Of a stretch of DNA of 64,000 nucleotides, positions 1 through 8,677 are shown piece by piece. A model generated the notes under the pieces. That model saw nothing but the letters and a program-made list of their open reading frames with translations, was not told the DNA's origin and searched no databases. The first letter of the stretch is position 1; each line of letters opens with the position of its first letter. Made by a program: the position numbers and the translations under genes. The stretch is from Paenibacillus sp. NFR01 (GTDB lineage: Bacteria; Bacillota; Bacilli; Paenibacillales; Paenibacillaceae): NCBI RefSeq assembly GCF_900111565.1, contig NZ_FOIK01000009.1:1-64000 (forward strand). Reading direction: 5' to 3'.

Positions 1-286
<286 letters not shown>

Positions 287-424
287 AAAACATCTATGAC
301 GCAAGTTTCGTTTCGATCCAGTTTTCAGGCGATCAAGCCTGCAATCCATTAAGCTGCATGTCCTTTCTGAGGACTGATCTTTTCTCGCAGCGATTTCGAG
401 AAGCGGAAGCTTCGAAAAATCATG

Positions 425-541
425 TTTGGTAACAATGGCGGAGGGGTTCCACGCGTACCCATCCCGAACACGACCGTTAAGCCCTCCAGCGCCGATGGTA
501 CTTGGACCGCAGGGTCCTGGGAGAGTAGGACGTTGCCAAGC
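425..541 (+). rRNA. 5S ribosomal RNA
   Basis: A complete 117-nt 5S rRNA. The 5' strand TTTGGT pairs with the 3' end GCCAAGC to form helix I. The internal CCCATCCCGAACACG block and GAGAGTAGGACGTTGCC are characteristic of Firmicute 5S rRNA. It lies in order behind the 23S gene and directly before the rrn terminator, so this is the end of an rrn operon. Reading frames crossing it on either strand are not genes. Confidence 0.96.
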
Positions 542-550
542 GCATAATGT

Positions 551-581
551 CCACTGTCGAACATTCGACAGTGGCTTTTTT
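551..581 (+). terminator. rrn operon intrinsic terminator
   Basis: A perfect 10-bp stem (551-560 with 565-574) closes an ACAT loop and is followed by a run of six T residues (576-581). It starts 9 bp after the 5S rRNA and therefore ends the rrn transcript. Confidence 0.93.
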
Positions 582-595
582 GCGTTGTGCAGGGT

Positions 596-886
596 TGTGG
601 AAAACTTGTGGACAATTTTCAGTATTTCATAAGAAACTTACAAAGTTTGGGGTTTTATTATCCCCGCTGTACAATCAGCGTTGTGAATTAGAACCTTGCT
701 AAGGCATAAAATCCCTATAAGTCAAGAGAAAAACATCGAAAATATCGAAATCCGTGGATAAGATAGTGGATAATGTGGATAAAGCTCTGGATAATGTTTA
801 TAACATATTCTTTCCTGTGGACAATTTCTTTTGATTATCCCTTATTTGCAGTTTGGCAATAATTTCTGTCCATGGTTTGTGGATAA
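596..886 (+). promoter_or_regulatory. cluster of DnaA-box-like 9-mers
   Basis: The 395-bp gap between the rrn terminator and the next gene is AT-rich. It contains eight 9-mers matching TGTGGATAA, the complement of the DnaA box TTATCCACA, all in one orientation. They lie at 596, 607, 753, 765, 774, 786, 816 and 878. Those at 774 and 878 are perfect and the others differ by one base. The spacing of 753-794 is tight (9-12 bp). No gene, and no convincing promoter for the downstream acetyltransferase, was found here. A DnaA-binding or titration site is inferred, not shown. Confidence 0.6.
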
Positions 887-976
887 GTTTTTGAAGCGCT
901 TAAGATGTGCTTTGTTTTTACGCTTTGGTATACTTGGAGAATAACGAGGATATTCTCACATGGGGGTTGAGCGTAC

Positions 977-2146
977 ATGAGTATCAGGCCACTGCGCCAG
1001 GAGGAATTTGAAGCGAGTCTGACCTTATCGGAATACGCCTTTCAATATAAGGTAGCCGGTGAGGATCGGGTACAATCCGAGAAGAAGTTTAAACCGGAAA
1101 GAGTGTGGGCCCTTTTTGAAGAGGACGTTTTGCAAGCTAAACTGACGCTTTTGCCGCTGGAAGCATACATACAAGGAAAGGCTGTGCCCATGGGCGGGAT
1201 TGCCGGAGTTGCCACCTGGCCGGAGCATCGCAGACAAGGCAATGTCGCCAAGCTGCTTACGAATACGCTAAAGGTAATGTATGAGCAAGGCCAGGAACTG
1301 TCCTTTCTCCACCCGTTCCTTATTCCTTTTTACCGTAAGTTCGGTTGGGAAGTATATTGCGAATACAAGAAGTACACGCTTCCGACTGCGAAGTTCCCGC
1401 CTAAGACAGATATAACGGGCACTGTCCGCAGAGATGCAGCGCCGCTTGAGACGTTACAGGAGCTTTATGATGCTTACGCCGTACAGTATAACGGTACACT
1501 AAAGCGTGATGAAGAATGGTGGAAAGAACGGGTGCTCGATGATTCCATGCATCACTGCGTGTTTTATACGCCTGAAGGCGCGGCGCAGGGTTATGCGCTC
1601 TATAAGATTGAAAAGCAAGAGCTGGTCATCGATGAATGGGTTACGCTCAATGAACAAGCGCGGCAGGCCATTTGGACTTTTTTTGCCAATCATGACTCCA
1701 TGGTTACAGGCGCCCGGTTGCTTATGGTTCCTTCCGACGACATGCTTCCCTATATGCTTCCCGATCCGCGGATCACGCAGGAGATTCATCCTTATTTTAT
1801 GGCCCGGATCGTTAATGCGCCGGCTTTTATCGGCAGATTGGAGCTGAACGGCCGTGAGGGACTCGAACCGAAAAACATTGCCTTAACAGACCGCTATGCC
1901 CCATGGAATGACGGTGTGTGGCAGTGGACGGTCAGTCCGCAGGGCGAGTCGTCTTTTGTCAAATTGCCTCAAGGCACGGACACTGATCTCGCTTGTGATA
2001 TTGGTACGTTGACGGCTATGCTTTTTGGATACAAGCGCCCTAACGACATGTCCAGCTACGGGAAGCTGGAGGGAGACAGGGAAGCTCTGGAATGGCTGGA
2101 GCAGCTGCTGCCGAAGGCCAAAACCGCATTGTTCGATTTTTTCTGA
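977..2146 (+). CDS. GNAT-family N-acetyltransferase, Eis-like
   Basis: The 389-residue protein has the length and layout of the Eis family: an N-terminal GNAT domain, a second degenerate GNAT fold and a C-terminal sterol-carrier-protein-like domain. The acetyl-CoA binding segment is visible at about residues 76-94, including R85-R86-Q87-G88. Eis proteins acetylate amines; some Mycobacterium members modify aminoglycosides, but the substrate cannot be read from this sequence. The gene stands alone between the DnaA-box region and a terminator. A GGGGG stretch about 10 bp upstream is the only ribosome-binding candidate. It is not one of the usual rrn-ctsR neighbours in B. subtilis. The family call is firm and the substrate unknown. 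Confidence 0.85.
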   Translation: MSIRPLRQEEFEASLTLSEYAFQYKVAGEDRVQSEKKFKPERVWALFEEDVLQAKLTLLPLEAYIQGKAVPMGGIAGVATWPEHRRQGNVAKLLTNTLKVMYEQGQELSFLHPFLIPFYRKFGWEVYCEYKKYTLPTAKFPPKTDITGTVRRDAAPLETLQELYDAYAVQYNGTLKRDEEWWKERVLDDSMHHCVFYTPEGAAQGYALYKIEKQELVIDEWVTLNEQARQAIWTFFANHDSMVTGARLLMVPSDDMLPYMLPDPRITQEIHPYFMARIVNAPAFIGRLELNGREGLEPKNIALTDRYAPWNDGVWQWTVSPQGESSFVKLPQGTDTDLACDIGTLTAMLFGYKRPNDMSSYGKLEGDREALEWLEQLLPKAKTALFDFF

Positions 2147-2165
2147 CTTATTCTGATATTAAGCC

Positions 2166-2204
2166 GCCCTTCCGTCTGCTCATGGCAGCGGAAAGGGCTT
2201 TTTT
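2166..2204 (+). terminator. intrinsic terminator after the acetyltransferase
   Basis: A G+C-rich stem (2166-2174 with 2189-2198, one bulged A, inner CTGC/GCAG) is followed by a T-run. It lies about 20 bp after the acetyltransferase stop codon and insulates that gene from the ctsR promoter. Confidence 0.85.
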
Positions 2205-2269
2205 CGTTCGCAAAACGGTGCAGGCCGGAATAGAATGAACGCCATTCGCAAAAAATAAGAAGTAAACAC

Positions 2270-2325
2270 TTGGAATTCCGCGAGAATATGATATAATATA
2301 GAAAGTCAAAGAAAGTCAAAGTCAA
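2270..2325 (+). promoter_or_regulatory. ctsR operon SigA promoter and CtsR operator
   Basis: TTGGAA (2270-2275) and TATAAT (2292-2297) are 16 bp apart, giving a start near 2304. Immediately downstream is AGTCAAA-GAA-AGTCAAA (2304-2320), an exact match to the CtsR heptad repeat consensus (A/G)GTCAAA-N-A-N-(A/G)GTCAAA. A further GTCAA follows at 2321-2325. A repressor bound here would cover the transcription start, so the operon is autoregulated and heat-inducible by analogy with B. subtilis. Confidence 0.92.
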
Positions 2326-2455
2326 CGCAATGTGAAGAATTTGTTTCAATGGCTGGGCTTGGATTCGGGGCATTACCCTTCGGTTAAATGGGTTAGAGGT
2401 CCCACCGGCGGGCACAACAGGAAATACGATACTGTTTTACACTGGAGGATGAGTG

Positions 2456-2917
2456 ATGCGTAATATCTCCGATATTATTGAACAATATCTGAAGCATATT
2501 TTGCATGAAAGTCCCGAAGGCACGGTGGAAATTCAGCGCAATGAGCTGGCGGATCAGTTCTCCTGCGTACCGTCGCAGATCAATTATGTGATCAGCACCC
2601 GGTTTACGCTCGAGAAGGGCTATGTAGTCGAAAGCAAACGCGGGGGCGGAGGCTATATCCGTATACAGCGTTTCGAACTGCCGCAGAACGTGGCGCTTTA
2701 TGCACATTTAAAGGCCACCATCGGCAGCGATATGGATCAGAATTCCGCCGAAGGTTTGATTTATCAGCTGGAGGAAGCCGGATTTCTGAATAAACGAGAG
2801 GCTTGTCTTATGCGCGCAGCCGTATCCCGGGATTGCCTGACGGTCAGTCTGCCTTATCGGGACGAAATTCGTGCGAAGATTATGAAGGCTATGCTGGTCT
2901 CCTTATTGGGCAAATAA
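2456..2917 (+). CDS. ctsR: CtsR, class III heat-shock repressor
   Basis: CtsR is the dimeric winged-helix repressor of clp genes. It is inactivated on heat and arginine-phosphorylated by McsB. The protein has 153 residues, the usual length. An N-terminal helix-turn-helix is followed by the wing with the diagnostic glycine loop K-R-G-G-G-G-Y-I (residues 61-68); R62 corresponds to the arginine targeted by McsB in the Geobacillus protein. ATG at 2456 is chosen over the GTG three bases earlier because GGAGG (2444-2448) then lies 7 bp away and the protein begins MRNISD, like its relatives. It heads the ctsR-mcsA-mcsB-clpC operon, and its own operator lies upstream. Confidence 0.97.
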   Translation: MRNISDIIEQYLKHILHESPEGTVEIQRNELADQFSCVPSQINYVISTRFTLEKGYVVESKRGGGGYIRIQRFELPQNVALYAHLKATIGSDMDQNSAEGLIYQLEEAGFLNKREACLMRAAVSRDCLTVSLPYRDEIRAKIMKAMLVSLLGK

Positions 2918-2946
2918 TCGTCACTTCTAAAGGGAGGGACTTCGCT

Positions 2947-3471
2947 ATGGTATGTCAGGAATGCGGCGTTAAGCCGGCCACGCTTCATTTTACGAAGATC
3001 GTAAATGGGGAGAAGACTGAGTTTCATATTTGTGAGAGCTGCGCCCGTGAAAAAGGGGAACTGATCCCCGGTACGGCCGGCGGGTTCTCTATTCACAGCC
3101 TGCTGTCAGGCCTCTTGGATCTTGAAGGCGCAGGCAAGGAAAAATCTGCGGCCACCAAGACCGTGCAAGGGCTGCATTGCGAGAACTGCGGCATGACCTA
3201 TTCCCAGTTCAGCAAGCTCGGCCGGTTTGGCTGCAGCTCCTGTTACAAATATTTTGACAGTACGCTGGATCCGCTATTCCGCAGAGTGCATGGCAGTACT
3301 GCCCATGTAGGCAAGCTGCCGAAACGTGCGGGTGCACAGATCATGTGCAAGCGTCAAATCGATGACCTGAAGCAGCAGCTGCAGCAAAGCATTGCGAATG
3401 AGGAATTCGAGACCGCCGCCGAGCTGCGCGACCGGATCCGCAAACTTGAAAAAGAAATGCCACAAGAGTAA
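2947..3471 (+). CDS. mcsA: McsA, zinc-binding activator of McsB
   Basis: McsA binds and activates the arginine kinase McsB and helps deliver substrates to ClpC. The 174-residue protein shows paired cysteines typical of zinc fingers: C3/C6 with C29/C32, then C78/C81 with C96/C99. A C-terminal UVR motif, a coiled helical hairpin also present in UvrB and ClpC, occupies about residues 137-171. The reading frame is open further upstream, but ATG 2947 has GGGAGG 9 bp before it and gives the family N-terminus with the first CxxC. It starts 29 bp after ctsR. Confidence 0.96.
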   Translation: MVCQECGVKPATLHFTKIVNGEKTEFHICESCAREKGELIPGTAGGFSIHSLLSGLLDLEGAGKEKSAATKTVQGLHCENCGMTYSQFSKLGRFGCSSCYKYFDSTLDPLFRRVHGSTAHVGKLPKRAGAQIMCKRQIDDLKQQLQQSIANEEFETAAELRDRIRKLEKEMPQE

Positions 3472-3497
3472 AGTCATTGATACAGGGGGGATACGAC

Positions 3498-4562
3498 ATG
3501 TCAAGTCTCCGGTTTACCGAGCAAGCACTTAGCAACTGGATGCGCAGCGGCGGCAGCCATTCCGAGATTGTCATCAGCAGCCGCATGCGTATCGCCCGCA
3601 ACCTGAAGCATCTGCCCTTCCCTCTGCTCGCTTCCCAGGAACAGGCGGAAGAAGTGCTGAACCAGCTTGCCCCCGTATTTACGGCAGAGGCCGCCAAGGA
3701 TTTCGGCACGTTTCAACTGCTGAAGCTGGATGAACTGGATGAGCTGGATCGCAGAGTATTGGTCGAGAAGCATTTGATCAGCCCCAATCTCGCAAATGAT
3801 TCACGGGGCGGCGCCGTCATTCTGAACGAAGACGAGTCCGTCAGCATCATGATTAACGAAGAGGATCATTTACGTATCCAGTGTCTTTTTCCCGGACTCC
3901 AGGTGAAAGAAGCCTGGGAACGGGCGACAGCCATTGACGATATATTCGAAGCTGCAGTCGATTACGCGTTTGACGATCGCAGGGGGTATTTGACCAGTTG
4001 TCCCACCAATGTGGGAACGGGCCTCCGGGCTTCCGTCATGGTACATTTGCCGGCGCTCGTCATGACTCACCAGATCAACCGGATTTTATCGGCAGTTAAT
4101 CAAGTGGGATTGACCGTTAGAGGAATTTTCGGTGAAGGCAGCGAAGCAGTAGGTAACGTTTTTCAAATTTCCAACCAGATTACGCTAGGACAGACCGAAA
4201 GCGAGATTATCGAGAATCTGCACGGCGTGGTGGTTCAGATTATCGAGCATGAACGGAGCGCCAGAGAGCGCCTGCTGGCCGAATCCGCCCTGCGGATTAC
4301 CGACCGCATCAAGCGTTCCTACGGGATCCTCTCTTATGCGGCGGTAATGGAGCTGAAGGAGGCGGCACAGCGCTTGTCCGATGTCCGGCTCGGCGTCGAT
4401 CTCGGCATTCTGGAAGGACCGTCCCTGTCGACGCTGAATGAGCTGAACGTCAAGACTCAGCCCGGATTCCTGCAAAAGATGTTCGGGGATGAGCTGGACG
4501 CGACGGAACGCGATATGTACCGGGCGAAGCTGCTCCGGGAGACACTGGGGTTACAACATTAA
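3498..4562 (+). CDS. mcsB: McsB, protein arginine kinase
   Basis: McsB phosphorylates arginines on misfolded proteins and on CtsR; phosphoarginine is the degradation tag read by ClpC-ClpP. The 354-residue protein resembles phosphagen kinases. Visible motifs are S-S-R-M-R-I-A-R-N (27-35), the catalytic acidic segment N-E-E-D-H (120-124), and C-P-T-N-V-G-T around C168, equivalent to the creatine-kinase active-site cysteine. A C-terminal R-D-M-Y-R-A fits the RDxxRA phosphoarginine-binding motif, so allosteric self-sensing is probably retained. ATG 3498 is preferred to the TTG at 3477 because a GGGGGG ribosome-binding site lies just upstream of it. Confidence 0.96.
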   Translation: MSSLRFTEQALSNWMRSGGSHSEIVISSRMRIARNLKHLPFPLLASQEQAEEVLNQLAPVFTAEAAKDFGTFQLLKLDELDELDRRVLVEKHLISPNLANDSRGGAVILNEDESVSIMINEEDHLRIQCLFPGLQVKEAWERATAIDDIFEAAVDYAFDDRRGYLTSCPTNVGTGLRASVMVHLPALVMTHQINRILSAVNQVGLTVRGIFGEGSEAVGNVFQISNQITLGQTESEIIENLHGVVVQIIEHERSARERLLAESALRITDRIKRSYGILSYAAVMELKEAAQRLSDVRLGVDLGILEGPSLSTLNELNVKTQPGFLQKMFGDELDATERDMYRAKLLRETLGLQH

Positions 4563-4599
4563 TTTATAGATATTTATCATACGTGGAGGTGCAGGGGAT

Positions 4600-7074
4600 A
4601 TGATGTTTGGAAGATTTACGGAACGTGCGCAAAAAGTGCTCGCGCTGGCGCAGGAAGAAGCCGTTCGTTTGGGACACAACAATATTGGCACAGAACATAT
4701 TTTGCTTGGCCTGATTCGCGAAGGAGACGGCATTGCCGCCAAGGCTTTGATTGGACTCGGACTCGGATTGGAGAAAATCCAGGATGAGGTCGAAACACTG
4801 ATCGGCAGAGGACAGGAACAGCCTACCAACATCGCTTATACTCCTCGCGCCAAAAAAGTCATCGAGCTGTCGATGGACGAAGCCCGCAAGCTGGGACATA
4901 CCTATGTGGGCACCGAGCATATCCTGCTCGGCCTGATCCGCGAAGGCGAAGGCGTTGCCGCCCGTGTCCTGAACAATCTGGGCATCAGCCTGAACAAGGC
5001 CCGCCAGCAAGTGCTGCAGCTGCTGGGCAGCAGCGAAGCAACTTCCAGCCACAGCGGAGCACCTGCAAATGTCAGCACCCCAACGCTTGACGGCCTGGCC
5101 CGCGATTTGACTGCTTACGCCAAAGACGGCAATCTGGATCCGGTTATCGGCCGCAGCAAGGAAATCGAACGCGTCATTCAGGTCCTGAGCCGCCGGACCA
5201 AAAACAATCCGGTGTTGATCGGGGAGCCTGGGGTTGGTAAAACGGCGATTGCCGAAGGTCTTGCACAGCGCATTATTAACAACGAAATCCCGGAAACGCT
5301 GCGCGACAAACGCGTGATGACATTGGATATGGGTTCCGTTGTTGCCGGTACGAAATACCGCGGCGAATTCGAAGACCGTCTCAAAAAAATCATGGATGAA
5401 ATCCGTCAGGCCGGAAACATCGTACTCTTCATCGACGAGCTGCACACCTTGATCGGTGCAGGCGGCGCGGAAGGCGCCATCGATGCTTCCAACATCCTGA
5501 AGCCGGCGCTCGCCCGCGGCGAGCTGCAGTGCATCGGGGCAACAACGCTTGACGAATACCGCAAATATATTGAAAAAGACGCTGCGCTTGAACGCCGGTT
5601 CCAGCCGATCACCGTAGATCAGCCTTCGCCGGAAGAAGCCGTGCAAATTCTGTACGGTTTGCGTGACCGTTATGAAGCCCACCACCGGGTTAAAATTACG
5701 GACGAAGCTATCGTGGAAGCCGTGAAGCTGTCCGACCGTTACATCTCCGACCGCTTCCTGCCGGATAAAGCGATCGACCTGATCGACGAAGCGGGTTCCA
5801 AAGTAAGGCTGAACTCTTACACGATTCCGCCAAACCTCAAGGAACTCGAGATGCGCCTGGAGGATATCCGCAAAGAGAAGGATTCCGCTGTACAAAGCCA
5901 GGAATTCGAGAAAGCGGCCGCGCTGCGCGACACCGAGCAGAAGATCCGGGAAGAGCTGGATACGACCAAAAACCAATGGAAAGAAAAACAAGGCCGTGCC
6001 GATTCCCAAGTGACGCCGGACGATATCGCCCAAGTCGTCGCCAGCTGGACCGGCATTCCGGTTAACAAGCTGAAGGAAGAAGAGACCGACCGACTGCTCA
6101 ACATGGAAGCTTTGCTTCATGAGCGCGTCATCGGCCAGGACGAAGCGGTTAAAGCCGTCAGCCGGGCGCTGCGCCGGGCGCGTGCGGGTCTGAAAGATCC
6201 GAAACGTCCGATGGGCTCCTTCATCTTCCTCGGGCCTACCGGGGTTGGTAAAACCGAGCTGGCGCGTGCGCTTGCCGAAGCAATGTTCGGCGATGAGAAC
6301 GCCGTGATCCGCATTGACATGTCGGAGTACATGGAGAAACACTCCACGTCGCGTCTCGTCGGAGCGCCTCCGGGATACGTCGGTTATGAAGAAGGCGGCC
6401 AGCTCACTGAAAAAGTACGCCGCAAGCCATACTCGGTCGTCCTGCTGGACGAAATCGAAAAAGCGCATCCGGAAGTATTCAACATCCTGCTGCAGGTACT
6501 GGAAGACGGCCGTCTGACTGATTCCAAGGGCCGTGTCGTCGACTTCCGCAACACCTTGATCATTCTGACCTCGAACGTCGGGGCGCAGGCGATCAAACGC
6601 AATTCGACGCTGGGCTTCACTGCCGTGCAGGATGCCGGCGCCGAGTACAGCAGCATGAAGGGCAAAGTAATGGAAGAGCTGAAGAAGAGCTTCCGTCCGG
6701 AGTTCCTGAACCGGATCGACGAAATCATCGTCTTCCACTCGCTGGAAGAGAAGCATATCGCCGAGATCGTCACGCTGATGGCCGACGAGCTGCGCAAGCG
6801 GCTGCGTGAATACAACGTGGACTTCGAGCTTACCGATGGAGCCAAGGCGTTCCTTGCCAAGGAAGGCTACGATCCGGCCTTCGGCGCCCGTCCGCTGCGC
6901 CGGGCGATCCAGAAGCATATCGAAGACCGCCTCTCCGAGGAATTGCTGAAAGGCAATATCAAGAAGGGCGACTCTATTGTCATCGACGAAGCAAATGGCG
7001 AATTGACCGTAACGACGACCAATGCGCCGGCGGCGCCTTCTTTGGAAAAAGAAGCAGAAGCCGAAAAACAATAA
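4600..7074 (+). CDS. clpC: ClpC, AAA+ unfoldase of the ClpCP protease
   Basis: ClpC is a hexameric ATPase that unfolds phosphoarginine-tagged or MecA-delivered proteins and feeds them to ClpP. The protein has 824 residues, compared with about 810 in B. subtilis. It has two N-terminal Clp repeats (about 1-145), Walker A G-E-P-G-V-G-K-T (208-215), a UVR-containing middle domain (about 410-460) and a second Walker A G-P-T-G-V-G-K-T near 545. The L-G-F tripeptide in the small segment after the second AAA+ core fits the ClpP-docking loop. It begins 37 bp after mcsB with GGAGG upstream and is closed by a terminator. The 835-residue frame on the opposite strand is a shadow. Confidence 0.98.
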   Translation: MMFGRFTERAQKVLALAQEEAVRLGHNNIGTEHILLGLIREGDGIAAKALIGLGLGLEKIQDEVETLIGRGQEQPTNIAYTPRAKKVIELSMDEARKLGHTYVGTEHILLGLIREGEGVAARVLNNLGISLNKARQQVLQLLGSSEATSSHSGAPANVSTPTLDGLARDLTAYAKDGNLDPVIGRSKEIERVIQVLSRRTKNNPVLIGEPGVGKTAIAEGLAQRIINNEIPETLRDKRVMTLDMGSVVAGTKYRGEFEDRLKKIMDEIRQAGNIVLFIDELHTLIGAGGAEGAIDASNILKPALARGELQCIGATTLDEYRKYIEKDAALERRFQPITVDQPSPEEAVQILYGLRDRYEAHHRVKITDEAIVEAVKLSDRYISDRFLPDKAIDLIDEAGSKVRLNSYTIPPNLKELEMRLEDIRKEKDSAVQSQEFEKAAALRDTEQKIREELDTTKNQWKEKQGRADSQVTPDDIAQVVASWTGIPVNKLKEEETDRLLNMEALLHERVIGQDEAVKAVSRALRRARAGLKDPKRPMGSFIFLGPTGVGKTELARALAEAMFGDENAVIRIDMSEYMEKHSTSRLVGAPPGYVGYEEGGQLTEKVRRKPYSVVLLDEIEKAHPEVFNILLQVLEDGRLTDSKGRVVDFRNTLIILTSNVGAQAIKRNSTLGFTAVQDAGAEYSSMKGKVMEELKKSFRPEFLNRIDEIIVFHSLEEKHIAEIVTLMADELRKRLREYNVDFELTDGAKAFLAKEGYDPAFGARPLRRAIQKHIEDRLSEELLKGNIKKGDSIVIDEANGELTVTTTNAPAAPSLEKEAEAEKQ

Positions 7075-7087
7075 GCTTGAATCCGCG

Positions 7088-7128
7088 GTCTCCGTTCCTC
7101 CGTATAAGAGGGGCGGAGGCTTTTTTTT
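7088..7128 (+). terminator. terminator of the ctsR-clpC operon
   Basis: A 13-bp stem with two G-U pairs (7088-7100 with 7108-7120) is followed by eight T residues. It lies 14 bp after the clpC stop and separates the heat-shock operon from radA. Confidence 0.92.
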
Positions 7129-7296
7129 GCGCGCAGAAATTTCTGTGGTTTAAAGCATCCGTAAATCAGGAAACTTAAAGGAATACCGGACCGTAAATAG
7201 AACTTCGCGACCTTTCGCTCAAGGTGGAGAAATGGTAAACTTTTAATTAAAGGACTGATCCGTAAGTTAAAGGAGTTCAGGCGGCGAGGAGAGCAC

Positions 7297-8664
7297 ATGG
7301 TCAAAGCGAAAACAAAATTTTATTGTACCGAATGCGGCTACGAGTCGCCCAAATGGTTCGGGAAATGCCCGGGCTGCCAAGCCTGGAATACGATGGTGGA
7401 AGAAACGGAAAGCGTCGTCAAAACCCAAGGCATGAACGCGCCGATTTTTCAGAGTAAAGAAAAGGCGCAGTCGATCATAAACATAGAAAGTGACAAAGAG
7501 CCGCGTATATTGACAGGCATCGGCGAGTTGAACCGGGTACTGGGCGGCGGTATTGTACCTGGTTCCCTGGTACTGGTAGGCGGCGATCCGGGGATCGGGA
7601 AGTCGACGCTCCTGCTGCAGACCTCCCATGCCCTCACGACGCAGGGGCTGCGCGTGCTCTATATTTCCGGTGAAGAATCGGTGCGGCAGACGAAGCTGCG
7701 AGCCGACCGCCTCGGCGCGTTGTCAGGAGAGCTGTACGTGCTGTGCGAAACGAATATGGAGAGCATCGAGGAAGCCATCGAGCAGATTCAGCCGAGCTTC
7801 CTGGTTATCGACTCCATACAGACCGTATTTCTGCCTGAGGTGACCAGCGCACCGGGCAGCGTGTCCCAGGTTCGGGAATGTACGACACGTTTCATGCGGA
7901 TCGCCAAAATCCGCGGCATCGCGACCGTGCTGGTCGGTCATGTCACTAAGGAAGGCGCCATCGCCGGACCGCGGATGCTGGAGCATATGGTGGATTGCGT
8001 GCTTTATTTCGAAGGAGAGCGGCATCACACGTACCGCCTTCTGCGTGCGGTCAAGAACCGGTTTGGTTCGACCAATGAGATCGGAATCTTCGAGATGGGC
8101 GAGGAAGGACTTGCGGAGGTGGAGAACCCTTCGGAGCTGTTCCTGTCGGAGCGCCCGCTGGGCGTAGCCGGCTCGGCGGTGGTAGCCAGCATGGAGGGCA
8201 CCCGCCCCGTGCTGGTGGAGCTGCAGGCGCTGGTAGCCGCCACGCATTTCCCGTCGCCGCGGCGAATGTGCACCGGCATGGATCATCAGCGGATGGCGCT
8301 GATCATCGCCGTGCTGGAGAAGCGGATGGGCATGTTCCTGCAGACGCAGGACGCCTACCTCAATGTCGCCGGCGGCGTCAAGCTGGATGAGCCGGCCATC
8401 GATCTGGCCGTCGCCATCAGCATCGCCTCAAGCTTTAGGGATATTCCTACCCAGCCTTATGATGTGTTCTTTGGCGAGGTGGGTTTGACCGGGGAAGTCC
8501 GCGGCGTCAGCCGTGCGGAGACCCGGGTGAAGGAAGCGGCAAAGCTCGGTTTCCGGCGCGTCATCATGCCGGAGAAAAGCCTGAAAGGCTGGAAACATCC
8601 GCAGCATATCGAGATTATCGGCGTAAACACGGTAGCAGAAGCACTATCGGTCGCGTTAGGTTAG
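7297..8664 (+). CDS. radA: RadA (Sms), DNA repair ATPase/helicase
   Basis: RadA is a RecA-like, DnaB-type helicase that promotes branch migration of recombination intermediates. The 455-residue protein has the three family parts. A C4 zinc finger is formed by C10, C13, C24 and C27. A RecA core has Walker A G-D-P-G-I-G-K-S-T (96-104) and the RadA-specific K-N-R-F-G motif beginning near residue 253. The C-terminal domain is Lon-protease-like. An AGGAGAG ribosome-binding site precedes ATG 7297. It lies between clpC and disA as in B. subtilis and overlaps neither. Confidence 0.97.
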   Translation: MVKAKTKFYCTECGYESPKWFGKCPGCQAWNTMVEETESVVKTQGMNAPIFQSKEKAQSIINIESDKEPRILTGIGELNRVLGGGIVPGSLVLVGGDPGIGKSTLLLQTSHALTTQGLRVLYISGEESVRQTKLRADRLGALSGELYVLCETNMESIEEAIEQIQPSFLVIDSIQTVFLPEVTSAPGSVSQVRECTTRFMRIAKIRGIATVLVGHVTKEGAIAGPRMLEHMVDCVLYFEGERHHTYRLLRAVKNRFGSTNEIGIFEMGEEGLAEVENPSELFLSERPLGVAGSAVVASMEGTRPVLVELQALVAATHFPSPRRMCTGMDHQRMALIIAVLEKRMGMFLQTQDAYLNVAGGVKLDEPAIDLAVAISIASSFRDIPTQPYDVFFGEVGLTGEVRGVSRAETRVKEAAKLGFRRVIMPEKSLKGWKHPQHIEIIGVNTVAEALSVALG

Positions 8665-8677
8665 GGGGCCTAGGAAG

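Noticed and set aside
349..632. Small open frames on both strands across the 5S rRNA
   Set aside because: They lie on a structural RNA gene and its terminator and cannot be coding.
912..934. TTGTTT and TATACT before the acetyltransferase as a promoter
   Set aside because: The spacing is only 11 bp and no better -35 box is present.
4564..7071. 835-residue reverse-strand open frame opposite clpC
   Set aside because: It mirrors a GC-biased, highly conserved gene and has no ribosome-binding site or recognisable domain; composition (rich in F, Q, D, R) is that of an antisense shadow.
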